In this document: positions 34,521 to 45,820 of the stretch, piece after piece | Position numbering within the stretch: the first letter of the stretch is position 1 | Layout: each line of letters starts with the position of its first letter | Assembly: GCA_001600455.1 (NCBI GenBank) | Contig: BCKC01000003.1 | Coordinates: forward strand, 2,766,315 to 2,830,314 | Length of the DNA stretch: 64,000 bases | From: Endocalyx cinctus | Lineage: Eukaryota; Ascomycota; Sordariomycetes; Amphisphaeriales; Apiosporaceae | Direction of reading: 5' to 3' | Made by a program: the position numbers and the translations under genes | The notes under the pieces: model-generated | Databases searched by the model: none | Told to the model about the DNA's origin: nothing | What the model saw: only the letters and a program-made list of their open reading frames with translations

Positions 34521-36461
34521 TTAATACCGATCGTATACGTCACGTCGACTCCCTCCTCCCCCTCCTCCTAATCTGCCATTACCGCCGTATCGGGGTCGGT
34601 CATCTGTGTCTAATGAATCTCCAGGACGGAATCTGTCCCCACCTTTTGGAATACCGTGAGGTCGAGGCATAGGACGACGGCCTCGGCGGTTACGACCTCC
34701 GCCGCCGCCGCCTCCGCCGCCGCCTCCACCACCACCACCTCCACCGGCACGACCTCCCGAACGACCTCCGAAGCCAGATCTTTCTTCGTTTCTCCGCTGT
34801 CTTTCTCGATGGGGTGGGCGGATACCGAGGAAGATCTCGGGGCCTCTATCGACAAGGTAATCGCCGTTCTCGAAGTAGTAGCGCTTGTATTCCTTACCAA
34901 AGTCCCGATCGTAGTCCCTCGTCTTGGCCGCGGCGATAGCGTCGAGCCGACGTCGGGCGAGCTCGTCGGAGACCGGCTGGTAGGAAACCGAAGGGTAAGC
35001 GCGCGTCATCTTGGCGTTTTTCTGATCCAGCCGATCCAGCCGGTTCGCGTGCAAGCCGGGCCCGCGAGGAGGCTGCGAGTTGCGGGGTCCCAGAGGCGCG
35101 TTCTCTATACCCAGAAACCGCGGCCCGGTCGGGATGGAGAGCTTGCGCTCGGCCTGCGTCGGCGCCGTCGGCGCGGGCGCGTGCTGGCTCGGGAGCGGTG
35201 CCGGTCCGCCCTCTAGTCTGGCGACGATGTTGCCGTCTCGATCATCTTCGTAGAGAACCTCGAAGCGGTTCGTCGAAGCTCGTCCGCCCGACGAGTCTTC
35301 CTCTATACCTACCCATTCGCCGAAACGCTCGGGTGGCATAAAATCAACCCATAATGCGCGACGGTTAGTCTCGTCTGGCCATACTTTCTCGTGGAGAGCG
35401 GCGCGAACACGAGATGCTGCTTGTATAGAGTTAAAGACCACAAATGAATGCGTCCGGATGGTGTCAAGGTAGAAACTGACAACGGTGCCGTCGTCAATTG
35501 AGGCATTGGCAGGCGTAGCAAGTTCTAAAAGATGAGCCCTGACTGCTTGTGGTCGGAGTGGCCTCATAAAATTCTTAATATATAAAGCGGAAGTTGCAGG
35601 GTGGATTGATGGCTCGACATAACGCTCCACATCAGCGCTGTAGTTATTACTGTCGTCGTCAAGTTGTTCGTGGGGTTCAGCTTCAGTAATCGATATATCC
35701 GATGGCTTGTCGTTAGGAGTAGGGGGTTTATTCTCAATAGTCGTCTCGTGATCGATCATTTCGGTGTCTGCAGAAGGATGCTCTTCAACTTGGTTATCGT
35801 TCGATATCGTGGTCTCGGTAGTGGGTTCATGATCTTGATGCTCTAAGTTGTCGTTTTCGTTGGCATCTTCCATTTGTACCTCGACAGGGTCCTCCTGTTC
35901 CAGTACCTTCGGCTCTGAATTGGAACCATCATGTTCAGAACTAATGTTTCCAATTGTGACCTTACTATCCTCATCACCGTCACTTTGTCGAAGTCTTTTA
36001 GCAGCGACCTCTTCGTCGGCGGGTGGCGGACTTGTAGATCGGCGCTTCCTTTTCTGCGGCTCTTCGATCCCTTCGGTAGGTGGGTGGGGAGGGACGCTAG
36101 AAGCCGTTGGCGTAGACGTTGTAGACGGATCAGCGGGGGGATCAGCGGTAGGTCCAGCTACCTCTTGGATCGATTCGGTCACAGGAGTATCTGCAGGTGT
36201 CAATTCTGAAGGTCTATCAGGCTCTGACGGCCGCGCAACTTCAGCAGGGGTATCTGCAGTGTCTCCCGCAGGTGTCTCCGAAGATTCGGGGTTAAGGCCT
36301 TCATCATCATCGACAGGAGTATCATCGGTAGCAGCATCGGCGGCAACAGCTTCTTCGAGCCTTGCTACTAGTTCGGCTTTCAAGCCATTCTGGGGAAGAC
36401 CAAGGCGCTTGAGTTCAGCCTTCAATTCTACCACTTTTAGTTTGTTATAGTCAGTAGCCAT
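34521..36461 (-). CDS. SAP-domain, Acinus-like RNA-binding protein
   Basis: Single exon, 646 residues from ATG at 36461 (MATDYNKLKVVELKAELKR). The frame stays open upstream to 36596, but that extension is hydrophobic and T-rich, and the SAP domain sits right after this Met. Order: SAP DNA/RNA-binding helices (about 5-38, ELKAELKRLGLPQNGLKAEL), a long acidic, Pro/Thr-rich disordered region, an RRM-like domain (about 290-385, LYIKNFMRPL with HSFVVFNSIQAASRVR) resembling the Acinus RRM, and a PTGPRFLGIE segment (about 440-460) in the position where Acinus binds RNPS1 and SAP18. A Gly-rich/RGG C-terminus with a run of 14 Gly (about 572-590) follows. Acinus acts in the ASAP complex linked to splicing and the exon junction complex; that role here is inferred from domain order. 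Confidence 0.82.
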   Translation of the reverse strand: MATDYNKLKVVELKAELKRLGLPQNGLKAELVARLEEAVAADAATDDTPVDDDEGLNPESSETPAGDTADTPAEVARPSEPDRPSELTPADTPVTESIQEVAGPTADPPADPSTTSTPTASSVPPHPPTEGIEEPQKRKRRSTSPPPADEEVAAKRLRQSDGDEDSKVTIGNISSEHDGSNSEPKVLEQEDPVEVQMEDANENDNLEHQDHEPTTETTISNDNQVEEHPSADTEMIDHETTIENKPPTPNDKPSDISITEAEPHEQLDDDSNNYSADVERYVEPSIHPATSALYIKNFMRPLRPQAVRAHLLELATPANASIDDGTVVSFYLDTIRTHSFVVFNSIQAASRVRAALHEKVWPDETNRRALWVDFMPPERFGEWVGIEEDSSGGRASTNRFEVLYEDDRDGNIVARLEGGPAPLPSQHAPAPTAPTQAERKLSIPTGPRFLGIENAPLGPRNSQPPRGPGLHANRLDRLDQKNAKMTRAYPSVSYQPVSDELARRRLDAIAAAKTRDYDRDFGKEYKRYYFENGDYLVDRGPEIFLGIRPPHRERQRRNEERSGFGGRSGGRAGGGGGGGGGGGGGGGGGRNRRGRRPMPRPHGIPKGGDRFRPGDSLDTDDRPRYGGNGRLGGGGGGSRRDVYDRY

Positions 36462-38074
36462 GACGTGCAGAAACGTTGTTTTGTAATTAATCAGATGCGC
36501 ATTGCCTAAGCTAGACAGAAAAATGAAGTGAAAAAAAAGGAAGTAGAAAGTGACGAAGATTCCTGAAGGCGGTGGGAGAAGAGATGAAAGGCTCAAGGCG
36601 AAAGACCGGAGAAGGAGGATGGAGGAAGGTGTTACGACAAGCCTAAGGAGAGACGTTGGGGATGGTTTGATGTTTGAGGATTGACAATATTTTTTTTTTT
36701 CTTGTTCTCTAATTTAGTAGTAAGTGAAAACTATCGTGTCCAATGCTGAGAAAAATAAATAAATAAAAAATAAAGGAACCCGATTATGAAGACGATGATA
36801 TTTATTATTGTGTGATTCTTTAGGTATATTCAAACTACTATTCCTGTAGTTACGTATGATTCTAAGTTGTCTTGTGTTGAAATTACCAAATATGTCATCG
36901 GGTATCTAACCCGAAAATTAAATTTCAATGTCGCGTCGCGATAAAAAAAAAAAAAAAAAAATTCCAACGACTGTCAAGGTACCCTGTACTTTTTTAAAAA
37001 CTATAGGCTTAGAGATTTATTACTAGGTATAATATATATTCAACTATAAAATATAAGTATTCAATATATATTTAGGTACTTAAGTAGGTTTAAAAGTTTT
37101 ACGCTAATGATAAATTTATAGTGCTTGCACAGCACATATACACTAACCATTTAAGTACTAACTCAGTATCTACTCTGTACTTATGCATATACTACCTAGG
37201 TATCTAATAGGGGATAATACCTACCTAGGTAGATGTAAATACTACGCATAAATACTAAATACAGCAGTACCGAGTGGTACACTACACTACCTACCTAGTA
37301 CATACAACTTAGTGCTTAACAGCCTTAAGGATAAACTTGGCTATACTAGGTACCTAATTAGTACTGACTATTGTAGTGTACTACTACCTAGGTACTTAGG
37401 CAGCTGGGTAGATAAGTACCGCTAGGTACCTATTAAGCCCTTTAAGGTGGGGCTAAGTAGGTGCTAGGTACCCGATCAGACCTCGACACGTGGTGGGGAT
37501 GGATCATAAAGGCTTCATTATCAAAAGCCGAATAAATACCAAATCACAGATATACAATGATCCGGATGTACCTTAATATATTATATGTCATCAGGAGCTC
37601 CAAAACATGTGTATAACTCGGTAAATAATATTTATTTATTATTTACGCCTCTTTAAAGGTAAGAAAACGAGGCAATAGCGGGTCAAAGTGTTAAATTAAT
37701 TATACAATCAACCGGAAGCGGTATTGAAACGGTTGTACCTTCTATGTCTTTTTGTTCAAAAGTCGCACATATCTACTATGGCAAAATAGAATACTTAAAA
37801 TTTAAGAACACCTACAACGTTAAGTACCTTGACATAGTATCTACATGTAATAATACTTTTGTTTCATCTATACCCGTTTTCAGCTTTTGAAATACCACCT
37901 CAATCCCCTCTTCATCCCATCACAGTATCGGTACTCAGCCCAGCCCAGCCCAGCCTAGCCTTTTTTTTTTTTTTTTGTTCACTTACTTGAGGCAGAGTAT
38001 GCTCTGCTAAGGGCTTCATTCCTGAGACGCTAAGCTATAACACCTCCCTCAATAATACGTACAATATTGTTGAA
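36462..38074. other. Divergent spacer rich in CCTAGG/GGTACC words
   Basis: Shared upstream region of the SAP gene (-) and an unknown gene (+). It contains an 18-A run near 36943-36961, the densest set of CCTAGGTA-type palindromic words in the window (37070-37450), a CAGCC tandem at 37936-37955 and a T run at 37962-37977. No gene. Confidence 0.5.
37936..37960. repeat. CAGCC pentanucleotide repeat
   Basis: Four perfect CAGCC units plus one TAGCC, directly before a T run, about 115 bp upstream of the 38075 start codon. Confidence 0.85.
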
Positions 38075-39719
38075 ATGGTCAGCTTCGGCAGCTGGTTTAC
38101 CCAGGGTAAACCTAAGATAAACTCATCGAGCGTTACCACACCCACTTCGGGTAACTCTACTTCCAGAGGTGGTGTCGGCAGCGGCGGTAGTCTTATAAGT
38201 AAGATCATTCACGGTAGGATTACCAAAAATGTCTCCACAACCGGAAACACTCCCGTGTCGGATTCTAGGCTGGCTCAGTTTAGAGGACTAGTTGAAGAGG
38301 AACACAGCTATCCTCGACTACGACTATTTGGAGGAGGAACGTCGCATTCTAAGCCTTCTGGGTCGAGCCCTCCAGTTGGTCAATCATCACCTCCATCCTC
38401 GCCATCTCTTTCCTTCTCTTCCCCCCCTCTCCCTCCGCCAAACGCAGGGGTGGATTCCCCTACGAGTTCTGAATCTGGAGAAGACGCGCCTAACGGTGTC
38501 CCACCACCGATAATACCTAATGCGAAAGTACTGGCCACTAGAATCCACAATATCCGGTTGCAGGGTGAGAAACTCGCTAGAGTAAAGAAAGAAGAAACTT
38601 CCAAATCTCCTAGCGAATCTTCGGTTCAGACCCTGTCAGATTATGACCCGGAGGATGGCTGGCGTGTCGAACAAGTTTACCTTAACCAAATTTTAAATGC
38701 CCGAAACGAGTATACCTTGCTTCCGTCAACTTGGAAAATGCACTTCAGGGGTATACCATTCCCGGATGGCCTCTTTTATTCCAAAACAAAAGATGAGAGT
38801 TCGCGGCCTAGAATATATGAACGGAACGAGAACTACGAGTACCGAGGTACGTACGAGGTCATTGCTGGGCTTTATTCTGTGTGATCTGCAAACTTACTTT
38901 TCTGCAGGCGCTATAGCTCTTCGAAATCTGATTGAAGTTCACTCTCGTGTGCATGACATTCGGCAACAGCAAGTTCGGTACTGGGAGCTACTAAGAAAGG
39001 CCGAGATACACGTCGAAGACATCAAAGAGACGGTGAAAGTAAATCGGCGAAGGGAGATGATGGCCGAGGACGAAGACTACGTTGATGATCTACCGGATGA
39101 TAATGGCGATGAAGATGAAGTTACCTCGGAAGATTTAGATTGGGCCGATGCCGAAAGAATTGTTCAACGTCGCAACCGGTTGCGAAGAAAACTTGGAGAC
39201 ATGGGGGCCGAGCTGTCGACTCGACTAGTAAAAACCATCAAGAGAGCCATAGATTGGTCCATTCTGGATGGTGATCTCGATAGGTGGTTAACTATACTAC
39301 CGCCAATCATCAAAACTATTCACTTGTCAGATTCTGATGAAGCTCAGGGCGGCAATAATTCGGATGACTGGATGCAAAGACAAATGTGTGCCCTGGCAAC
39401 AAGGTGGAGAGAAGCTATAGAAGACATGGCGGTCGATGGTACTTTCTTCGACGGAGACGCTCCGGAAGCTCCCGTTATCTTTGGGCTGGTCATCTACAAG
39501 CATATAGTCTTCATCGTAACGATGGACGCCTCAGACCCCGAAGCCCTGGTACACATTCCCTGTCAGCTGAACATGGCAGAATATAACCAGCATCAATGGA
39601 ATGCCTTGGCTATTATGACTACCATTTGCTGGGCTCGAGACACCATGAAGAAGTTGACCCAGGTTTTCGCCGATACACCAGATTCCCCGGCAGCCACGAA
39701 CGATGATCCAGATGCCTAA
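38075..39719 (+). CDS. Uncharacterised protein (527 aa), Ser/Pro-rich N-terminus and conserved-looking C-terminal half
   Basis: Model join(38075..38846,38908..39719); intron GTACGT...CTGCAG, 61 bp. Family not recognised. Residues 1-170 are low-complexity Ser/Thr/Pro/Gly. A more ordered part starts near EDGWRVEQVYLNQILNAR (about residue 195) and includes LPSTWKMHFRGIPFPDGLFY. After the junction (YRGAIALRNLIEVHSRVHDI) comes a helical, charged region (WELLRKAEIHVEDIKETVK), an acidic patch (EDEDYVDDLPDDNGDEDE), a basic helix (QRRNRLRRKLG) and a hydrophobic C-terminal part (APVIFGLVIYKHIVFIVTMD). No clear signal peptide or membrane helix. Continuous coding through the spliced junction supports a real gene; no function can be claimed. 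Confidence 0.75.
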
Positions 39720-40307
39720 CTTTGACGAGTCGAGGAAAGAAATATAGCGGGTACACACTTACAAAATAATGCGACAATCGGTTGGGATAGTACAACACCT
39801 TTACAATCGTTTGAGAAGAGATATAGGGAATTTTATGGAGAAAAGGAGGCTATCTCAGGAGTCTTTGGAGTTTTGGGTTATGATACCATTCGTCATTGAG
39901 ACATCCGGCTTTAAGCTTGATTCTATTATACCTAACTATTCACTCCCTTTGGAGATTTTTGTACCTATTCTATAAAAGTCATCTTACTATATGGTCCAGA
40001 ACTATCTTCATAGGTAAATAAGTGAGAAGACAAGATGGAATAAATACTGATTCATGGATGCAAACTACCTAGGGATGATCATAAAGCGTCCTCCTCCGCT
40101 GACTCATCACGTTATATTACTGTAAGTCGGTGGATTAGTTAATTATGTACAGTATATTGGTAAAGGATATTCAAGTCGCACTGTTGCTAAGTAAAAATAT
40201 GCCCCTCTATATTTTTTTCGGGCCCCTCCATAAATGTTTCTAGCCGCCAAAGTTTTAATATCTGGACTGAAACGACACATTGGAAAAATAATCAATGGCC
40301 TTCTAGC
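39720..40307. other. Spacer upstream of TYW1
   Basis: AT-rich spacer between two same-strand genes. A 68-codon ORF at 39769 has no recognisable content. No other element seen. Confidence 0.5.
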
Positions 40308-42721
40308 ATGGACAGTGGATGTAAGTCGTATATGGTTGACAAAACGACTGATTCTTTTCACTTCTCTTGTATGCTGACTTTGTCTTAGTTTTACTGGAAC
40401 GGTGGCATACTCACCGGGTTACAATCTTAGTGATTGTGGCTATAATTTTCATTGCTGCTTGGATATGCTTGACATTACCCAACCGCACATCAGGAGATTC
40501 GACTGAGGGCACAAAAAGCAAAATCGTTTTTGAAAAAAATCCCACTACCGGAGACATCGGTCGGCAAGATGTGAAGAAAACGGTACCCGCGCCAGTAGCT
40601 TCAAATGATCGCATCCCCAGTGGCCCGAGGCGCATCAAAGGCGAACTGCGCAAAGTTGATGGCGCAAACGCCGACTCAACATTAGACTTAACACGGAGGA
40701 TAAAGCCTTTAATATTCTTCTCCTCGCTTATGGGAAGCACCGAGAAAACTACGAAAGACCTTGCCCTGAAGTTGAAAAACTCATTAAAGACGCAAGACGG
40801 TGACGATAGTAATAACAGTTCAAGTGGTCAATTCTTGGAACCTGAGGTCTTGGATTTGACCCAAGTCGACTATGATGATTACTTCATAAACCCACCCAAG
40901 CAGGCAGATTCTAGTGCCCCGGTGCACTTTTTCTATTTACTGCTAATACCTAGCTACGATATCGACAGCATCAACGACAACTTCCTCGAGCACTTGAAGG
41001 AGACTCATAACGATTTTAGAATCGATACGGCCCCATTATCGGGGCTTCTAGGCTACTCCGTATTTGGATTTGGGGACCGTGAGGGTTGGCCCACTGAAGA
41101 GGAAGGCTTCTGTTCCCAGGCAAAGGAGGTCGATAAGTGGATGGCCAGACTCACCGGTCGTAAAAGAGCTTATCCTCTTGGCATGAGCGATGCAAAAGTT
41201 GACTTGAAGGAGAGATTGGAAGAGTGGATGAATGGCCTTGAAGATGTACTGAAGCTCATCGCAAAAACCGGAAGCCTTGGCGAAGGAGTTCCTGGTAGTG
41301 GAGATGCCGTTGAAAGTGATGATGAGTACGCTTCAGGAGAAGATGACGACGGCGAAGTTGTTATCGCCAACACGATTAAGAATAAGAGTTCCAAAAAAGA
41401 GAAGGGGGGTAGCAGTATTGACGACGTTGAAGATCTCGGTCGGATCGTGAAACTAGCTCAAGCAAACACAGACAACTCTCCCACCCCAGGACGAGGGCAA
41501 ATCGCCGTCGATTTCACTACATATGGTAAATCTACTACGAAAAAGCCATCTGTAACAATCAAGGAGATGGTGCCCAAAAGCTCACCTACCTACGCTTCAC
41601 TGACGAAACAAGGATATTCGATTGTTGGTTCACATTCTGGTGTCAAAATATGCCGATGGACGAAGTCAGCGCTGAGAGGACGTGGGTCTTGCTATAAATT
41701 TTCATTCTACGGCATCGCTTCGCACCAGTGCATGGAAACTACCCCTTCTCTTTCCTGCTCCAACAAATGCGTCTTCTGTTGGCGTCACGGGACGAACCCC
41801 GTCGGCACAACCTGGCGATGGGTGGTGGACCCGCCCGACATGATTTTCGACGGCGTCAAGGACGGGCACTACAAAAAGATCAAGATGCTGCGAGGCGTGC
41901 CAGGCGTCCGCGCCGAGCGTTTCGCCGAGGCCATGCGCATCCGCCACTGCGCCCTGAGCCTCGTGGGCGAGCCCATCTTCTACCCTCACATCAACGAGTT
42001 CCTCGCGATGCTGCACAACGAGCGCATCTCCTCCTTCCTCGTCTGCAACGCGCAGCACCCGGACCAGCTCGCCGCCCTGAAGGCCGTGACGCAGCTGTAC
42101 GTCTCGATCGACGCGTCGAACCGGGAGTCGCTGCGCAAGATCGACCGACCCCTGCACCGGGACTTCTGGGAGCGGTTCCAGCGCTGCCTCGACATCCTGC
42201 GGGAGAAGCGGTTCAAGCACCGGACCGTCTTCCGGCTCACCCTGGTCAAGGGCTTCAACGTCGACGACGAGGTCGAAGGGTACGCCGACCTCGTCGCCAA
42301 GGGTCTGCCCTGCTTCGTCGAGATCAAAGGCGTCACCTACTGCGGCACCTCGTCCTCCTCCACCGCCGGCCTCAGCATGGCCAACGTCCCTTTCTACCAG
42401 GAAGTCACCGACTTCGTCCTCGCCCTCGACCGAGCCCTCCGGCAAAGGGGCCTCGATTACGGCATCGCCGCCGAGCACGCCCACTCCTGCTGCGTCCTCC
42501 TCGCGAGCGGCCGCTTCCGGCACCCCGAAACGGGCAGGTGGCATACGCGCATCGATTACGAGAAATTCTTCGACCTCTTGGAGGAGAAGGGTCCCGACGG
42601 GGATTGGAAACCGGAGGACTACATGGGCCCCGAGACGCCGGAGTGGGCTACGTGGGGTAATGGCGGGTTCGACCCTAGGGATGAACGGGTGGATCGAAAG
42701 GGAAGGAAAATCGTTGTGTAA
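40308..42721 (+). CDS. tyw1: S-adenosylmethionine-dependent tRNA 4-demethylwyosine synthase (TYW1)
   Basis: Model join(40308..40320,40389..42721), 781 residues. TYW1 builds the tricyclic base imG-14 at G37 of tRNA-Phe, the second step of wybutosine synthesis. A 13-nt first exon (MDSG plus one base) was chosen because its GTAAGT donor joins in phase to ERWHTHRVTI; no ATG precedes the membrane segment in exon 2. Then: one transmembrane helix (ILVIVAIIFIAAWICL), a flavodoxin-like domain (FFSSLMGSTEKTTKDLA, GLLGYSVFGFGDRE), an acidic linker, and the radical-SAM domain with Cys 461/465/468 in SLSCSNKCVFCWRHGTNPVG. The C-terminus has HSCCVLL and DYEKFFDLLEE, as in the family. GC content rises sharply at about 41780, where the radical-SAM domain begins. 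Confidence 0.95.
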
Positions 42722-43359
42722 AAGAAAATTACTTGAGTTTTTTTTGTCTAACAACTGGTTTTATTCTTTTTGGTTCTTTTTTATTTCTTAAATTCGGGTT
42801 CAAAAGTCTGGATTCGTCATGCAGTTGCAACTTACGTGGTAAGGGGAAGAGGGGGGGGGAAAGGAGTAAACAGGCTTGTCATAAGAATGAATTGTACAAT
42901 TTTTTTTTCCTGTTTTCAACTCCGTTTGTTCCCTCTCGTCTAATAGTAGGGAGGAACAACCCTAGTAAATCTAACAAGTATTACGTATTTTTATGCATAT
43001 CATACAAACAACCATATTCGTAATATATATCTTTTCCCCCTGTGCTTCGAAGTAAGGATGACGACCCTCGGAGTAAACCGTAAGAAGAAAAGCGTTCATG
43101 AGAAATAATACAAATAGTCCGCAAATATGGAGGTAGGTGTACACGCCTCAGCTGCATACTTTGTCCAGGGGGTCCGTTTTGACTCTGCATAGAGTGTACT
43201 GCTGCCGGCTTCGATAGTTAAGGTGAGTGTAGAGGGGGGAGTGTCGAGGGTGTATCGATCGTCAAACTTGAACTAGTTACGACAAACGTTGATTGCCGTC
43301 TTTTCTTTCGGCCCGAGGGCGAGTTACAGATCGAGAGGGGGTAGGTAATGTCGTTCTAT
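42722..43359. other. Convergent 3' spacer
   Basis: Between the ends of TYW1 (+) and TOM20 (-). T runs near 42738 and 42900 and a G run near 42850. No gene. Confidence 0.5.
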
Positions 43360-44476
43360 TTAATCCAGACCAACGGTGGGAAGGTCTCCGGTGCCGTCGA
43401 AGATTAGCTCCTTGTCATAGGCAATCATCTCGGCCAGGACATCAAGGATATGCTAGAGAGCGCGAGTTAGCAAATAAATTTATGTTTAATCCTATTTTCT
43501 GTGGGTATTATATAAGCCACACAAGAAAACAACGTACCTTGTCGACCGATTTATCGTAGATCGAAATCAAATCGCCGGGTTTCGGGTAGACTTTCAGGGC
43601 CTTGTAAAAGGCCAGAGCCGATTCAATAGTTTTTGATGCTATTACAAAATATTCAGGTTAGCTGACATGCTCGATCTCGTATTCCAACGTAGTTATTTCC
43701 ACCACCTCTAGACTCGCTACCACCCGGAATCTTTTGAGCAGAGAAAATAGCCAAACAATAATAGGGGAGAGGAAAGAGAAAGAAAACTGACGACTGGTGC
43801 CGAGCTGCTCGCCCTGCTGGACCATTTCCATAAAAAATTGCTCCTTCTCGTCGACAGCGGTTGGGTAGCCCTCCTCGGTAGCTTCGTCGACGGCCTGGTG
43901 GATCTCCCGCCTCATCTGGCTACTCTGACTTGACTTTTGCTCCCGCTCGGCGCGGGCCTGCCGCCTCTCGGACCGTCTCAGCTCTCGTCGGAAATCAGGG
44001 TTCGCCCGTCGCTGCCGATCGAAGTAGATAGCATAGGCTATATGTCGGATTTGATTTTCGGAGTTAGCAGCTTTTTTCTCTCTTCATCATTTCTTTTTTT
44101 TTTTTTTTTGAGCATTTGAAAATAAGGGCTGTTTACGAAACAAAAAAAAAAAAAAAAAAGAAGGCTGGTGAGGGGAAAATTTGTGCGTGCATATGCGACG
44201 CAAGCTTAAAAGGACAAATGAAGGCACCCATCGTAAGATTTGGGTTGTAGTATGGTTATGATGGGAAACAGAGGATATATTCCCCTCCCTCTTATCCTCC
44301 AAACTCCCTCCAACCCCCTTCATCTTCGTTCGCTTTTTTCGTCGTCTTTCGTTCCTCTTGAGCAAGGTAGAGGGAGAGGGGGAAAAGAGTTAGGCTGGAT
44401 GGTGAAATGACGTACCTAGAAGACCAGTCGCAACGGTCGCCGCGGATATCGTCGCTATTGTGCCTGTCTGAACCAT
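43360..44476 (-). pseudogene. tom20: TOM20 mitochondrial import receptor, apparent +1 frameshift
   Basis: Exons complement(43360..43452, 43538..43639, 43792..44037, 44416..44476). Tom20 sits in the outer mitochondrial membrane and recognises presequences. Visible: an N-terminal anchor (ISAATVATG, then [13 protein letters not shown]), a basic stretch ([18 protein letters not shown]), the cytosolic helices ([17 protein letters not shown]) and the C-terminal motif [20 protein letters not shown]. In exon 3 the start reads SKTIES in one frame, while ALAFYKALK lies in the next frame. The sequence around 43618-43621 (CCGG) has one base too many for a continuous frame, and no alternative splice site I tried repairs it. 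A small base-calling or assembly error is the likeliest cause, since this single-copy gene is usually essential; a true mutation cannot be excluded. Exon 2 uses donor GTCAGT. Confidence 0.8.
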
Positions 44477-45820
44477 TGTGCAGTAATGAAAGAAGAGGGG
44501 GGAATTTTTAAAAAAATCGAGTTACTTCTTCTAAATTAGCAAAGATCCGAAATTTATTAAAAAAGTTTTATGTCGTTATGAGGACAGTAAAAAGTCAAGT
44601 CGTAATTCTTGTTTAGAGGTTAGGAATTGGTAAAAATGTTAAAATGTGAAAATGTTTAAATATTTACTTAAACGGTTGATACTTGAAGAAAATATGGGTT
44701 TAACTTTATAACTTTTTTTTTTTTTTTCTNTTTTNTTTTCCCTAGCCTAGACGTACCCGACTGTACAAGTATACTACACTATCATTACTAGAGCTAATCA
44801 GCTAATCAGCTAAACAGCCAAACAATTACTCTTCTAGGTACCTTACGAGGCCTGAAGGCCTGCAAGGTAGATATTCTTCTGGAATAATTCGAATTGAAGA
44901 TTTGCTTACTTCCAGGGCTATCCCTACGAATCAGGAATAGCGCATTTGCCACTTTTATTCCCGAGCTCGGGCTCAACTTATTCACCCTTAATTCGGTGTA
45001 TTATGTAATCATCGTTATGAATAACCTTGAACATTATGAATAAATTATGTACGAAGGAAACGGATGGGGAAACGGTAACTTCAAAGCAAATAATTACATA
45101 TAGATAGCTCATTTCTTGGGCAACGACAACAGGTAATGGATGGACGCCGAGTGACTATTATTTCGACTACACAGTATGCTTCAGTACGATCGATCTAAGA
45201 AGCTAGCATACAAGCAATATGGACGTTTGTTCCTTCAAGAAAGACAGATAAGCCCGTTCAACATGCTAGACAGCTACATTACTACCGTACCTACATAGTA
45301 TCTCGTCATCATTTTTATCCATGTACAAGTGTATTTCCTATCTTCATAGCTTAGGTGCGTCATCCTGCAAAGGCGTTACCTAAGTACCTAACTACCTAGG
45401 TACCTAGGTAGGTAGCTATCTGTCTAGATCATTCCATTTACATCTTTCGGATGCACATCGAATCGAGGCTGCCATGGTAACAAAAGTAATTAGCAATCTA
45501 TATTTGCTAAGGACATCATTGCATTGATGATGATGAATAATTGACGAGTTTCAAAAGCAGCTTCGGAAGGATGAATTATGGTAAAAATTCAATTAAGTGA
45601 AGTTGCGAGTCTTCTTGGATAACAACAATGCATGACGAGATATCCATGGATGTTAACTTAATTCTGCAAATATCTGGAGCGGCGGAAGATTCTGTCCGTC
45701 AACGCAGGTCATCAAAGCTGGCATGGCTTCTGTTGGACGATTAAACTCAACGCTGGAGGGAAATGGCAGCTTAAATGATACAAACCTTATGATAATAAAT
45801 AGGGGAAGTAGGGCCGGCCC

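Noticed and set aside
35848..36450. 200-codon plus-strand ORF
   Set aside because: Antisense of the acidic, Ser/Thr/Pro-rich region of the SAP-domain gene; low complexity only.
36462..36596. N-terminal extension of the SAP-domain protein as a signal peptide
   Set aside because: The hydrophobic stretch comes from T-rich leader DNA, and the SAP domain begins immediately after the downstream Met, as expected for a nuclear protein.
41702..42754. 350-codon ORF on the minus strand, and a 310-codon plus-frame ORF at 41728-42660
   Set aside because: Both lie over the GC-rich radical-SAM half of TYW1; they are shadows of its codon bias, Arg/Asp-rich and without domains.
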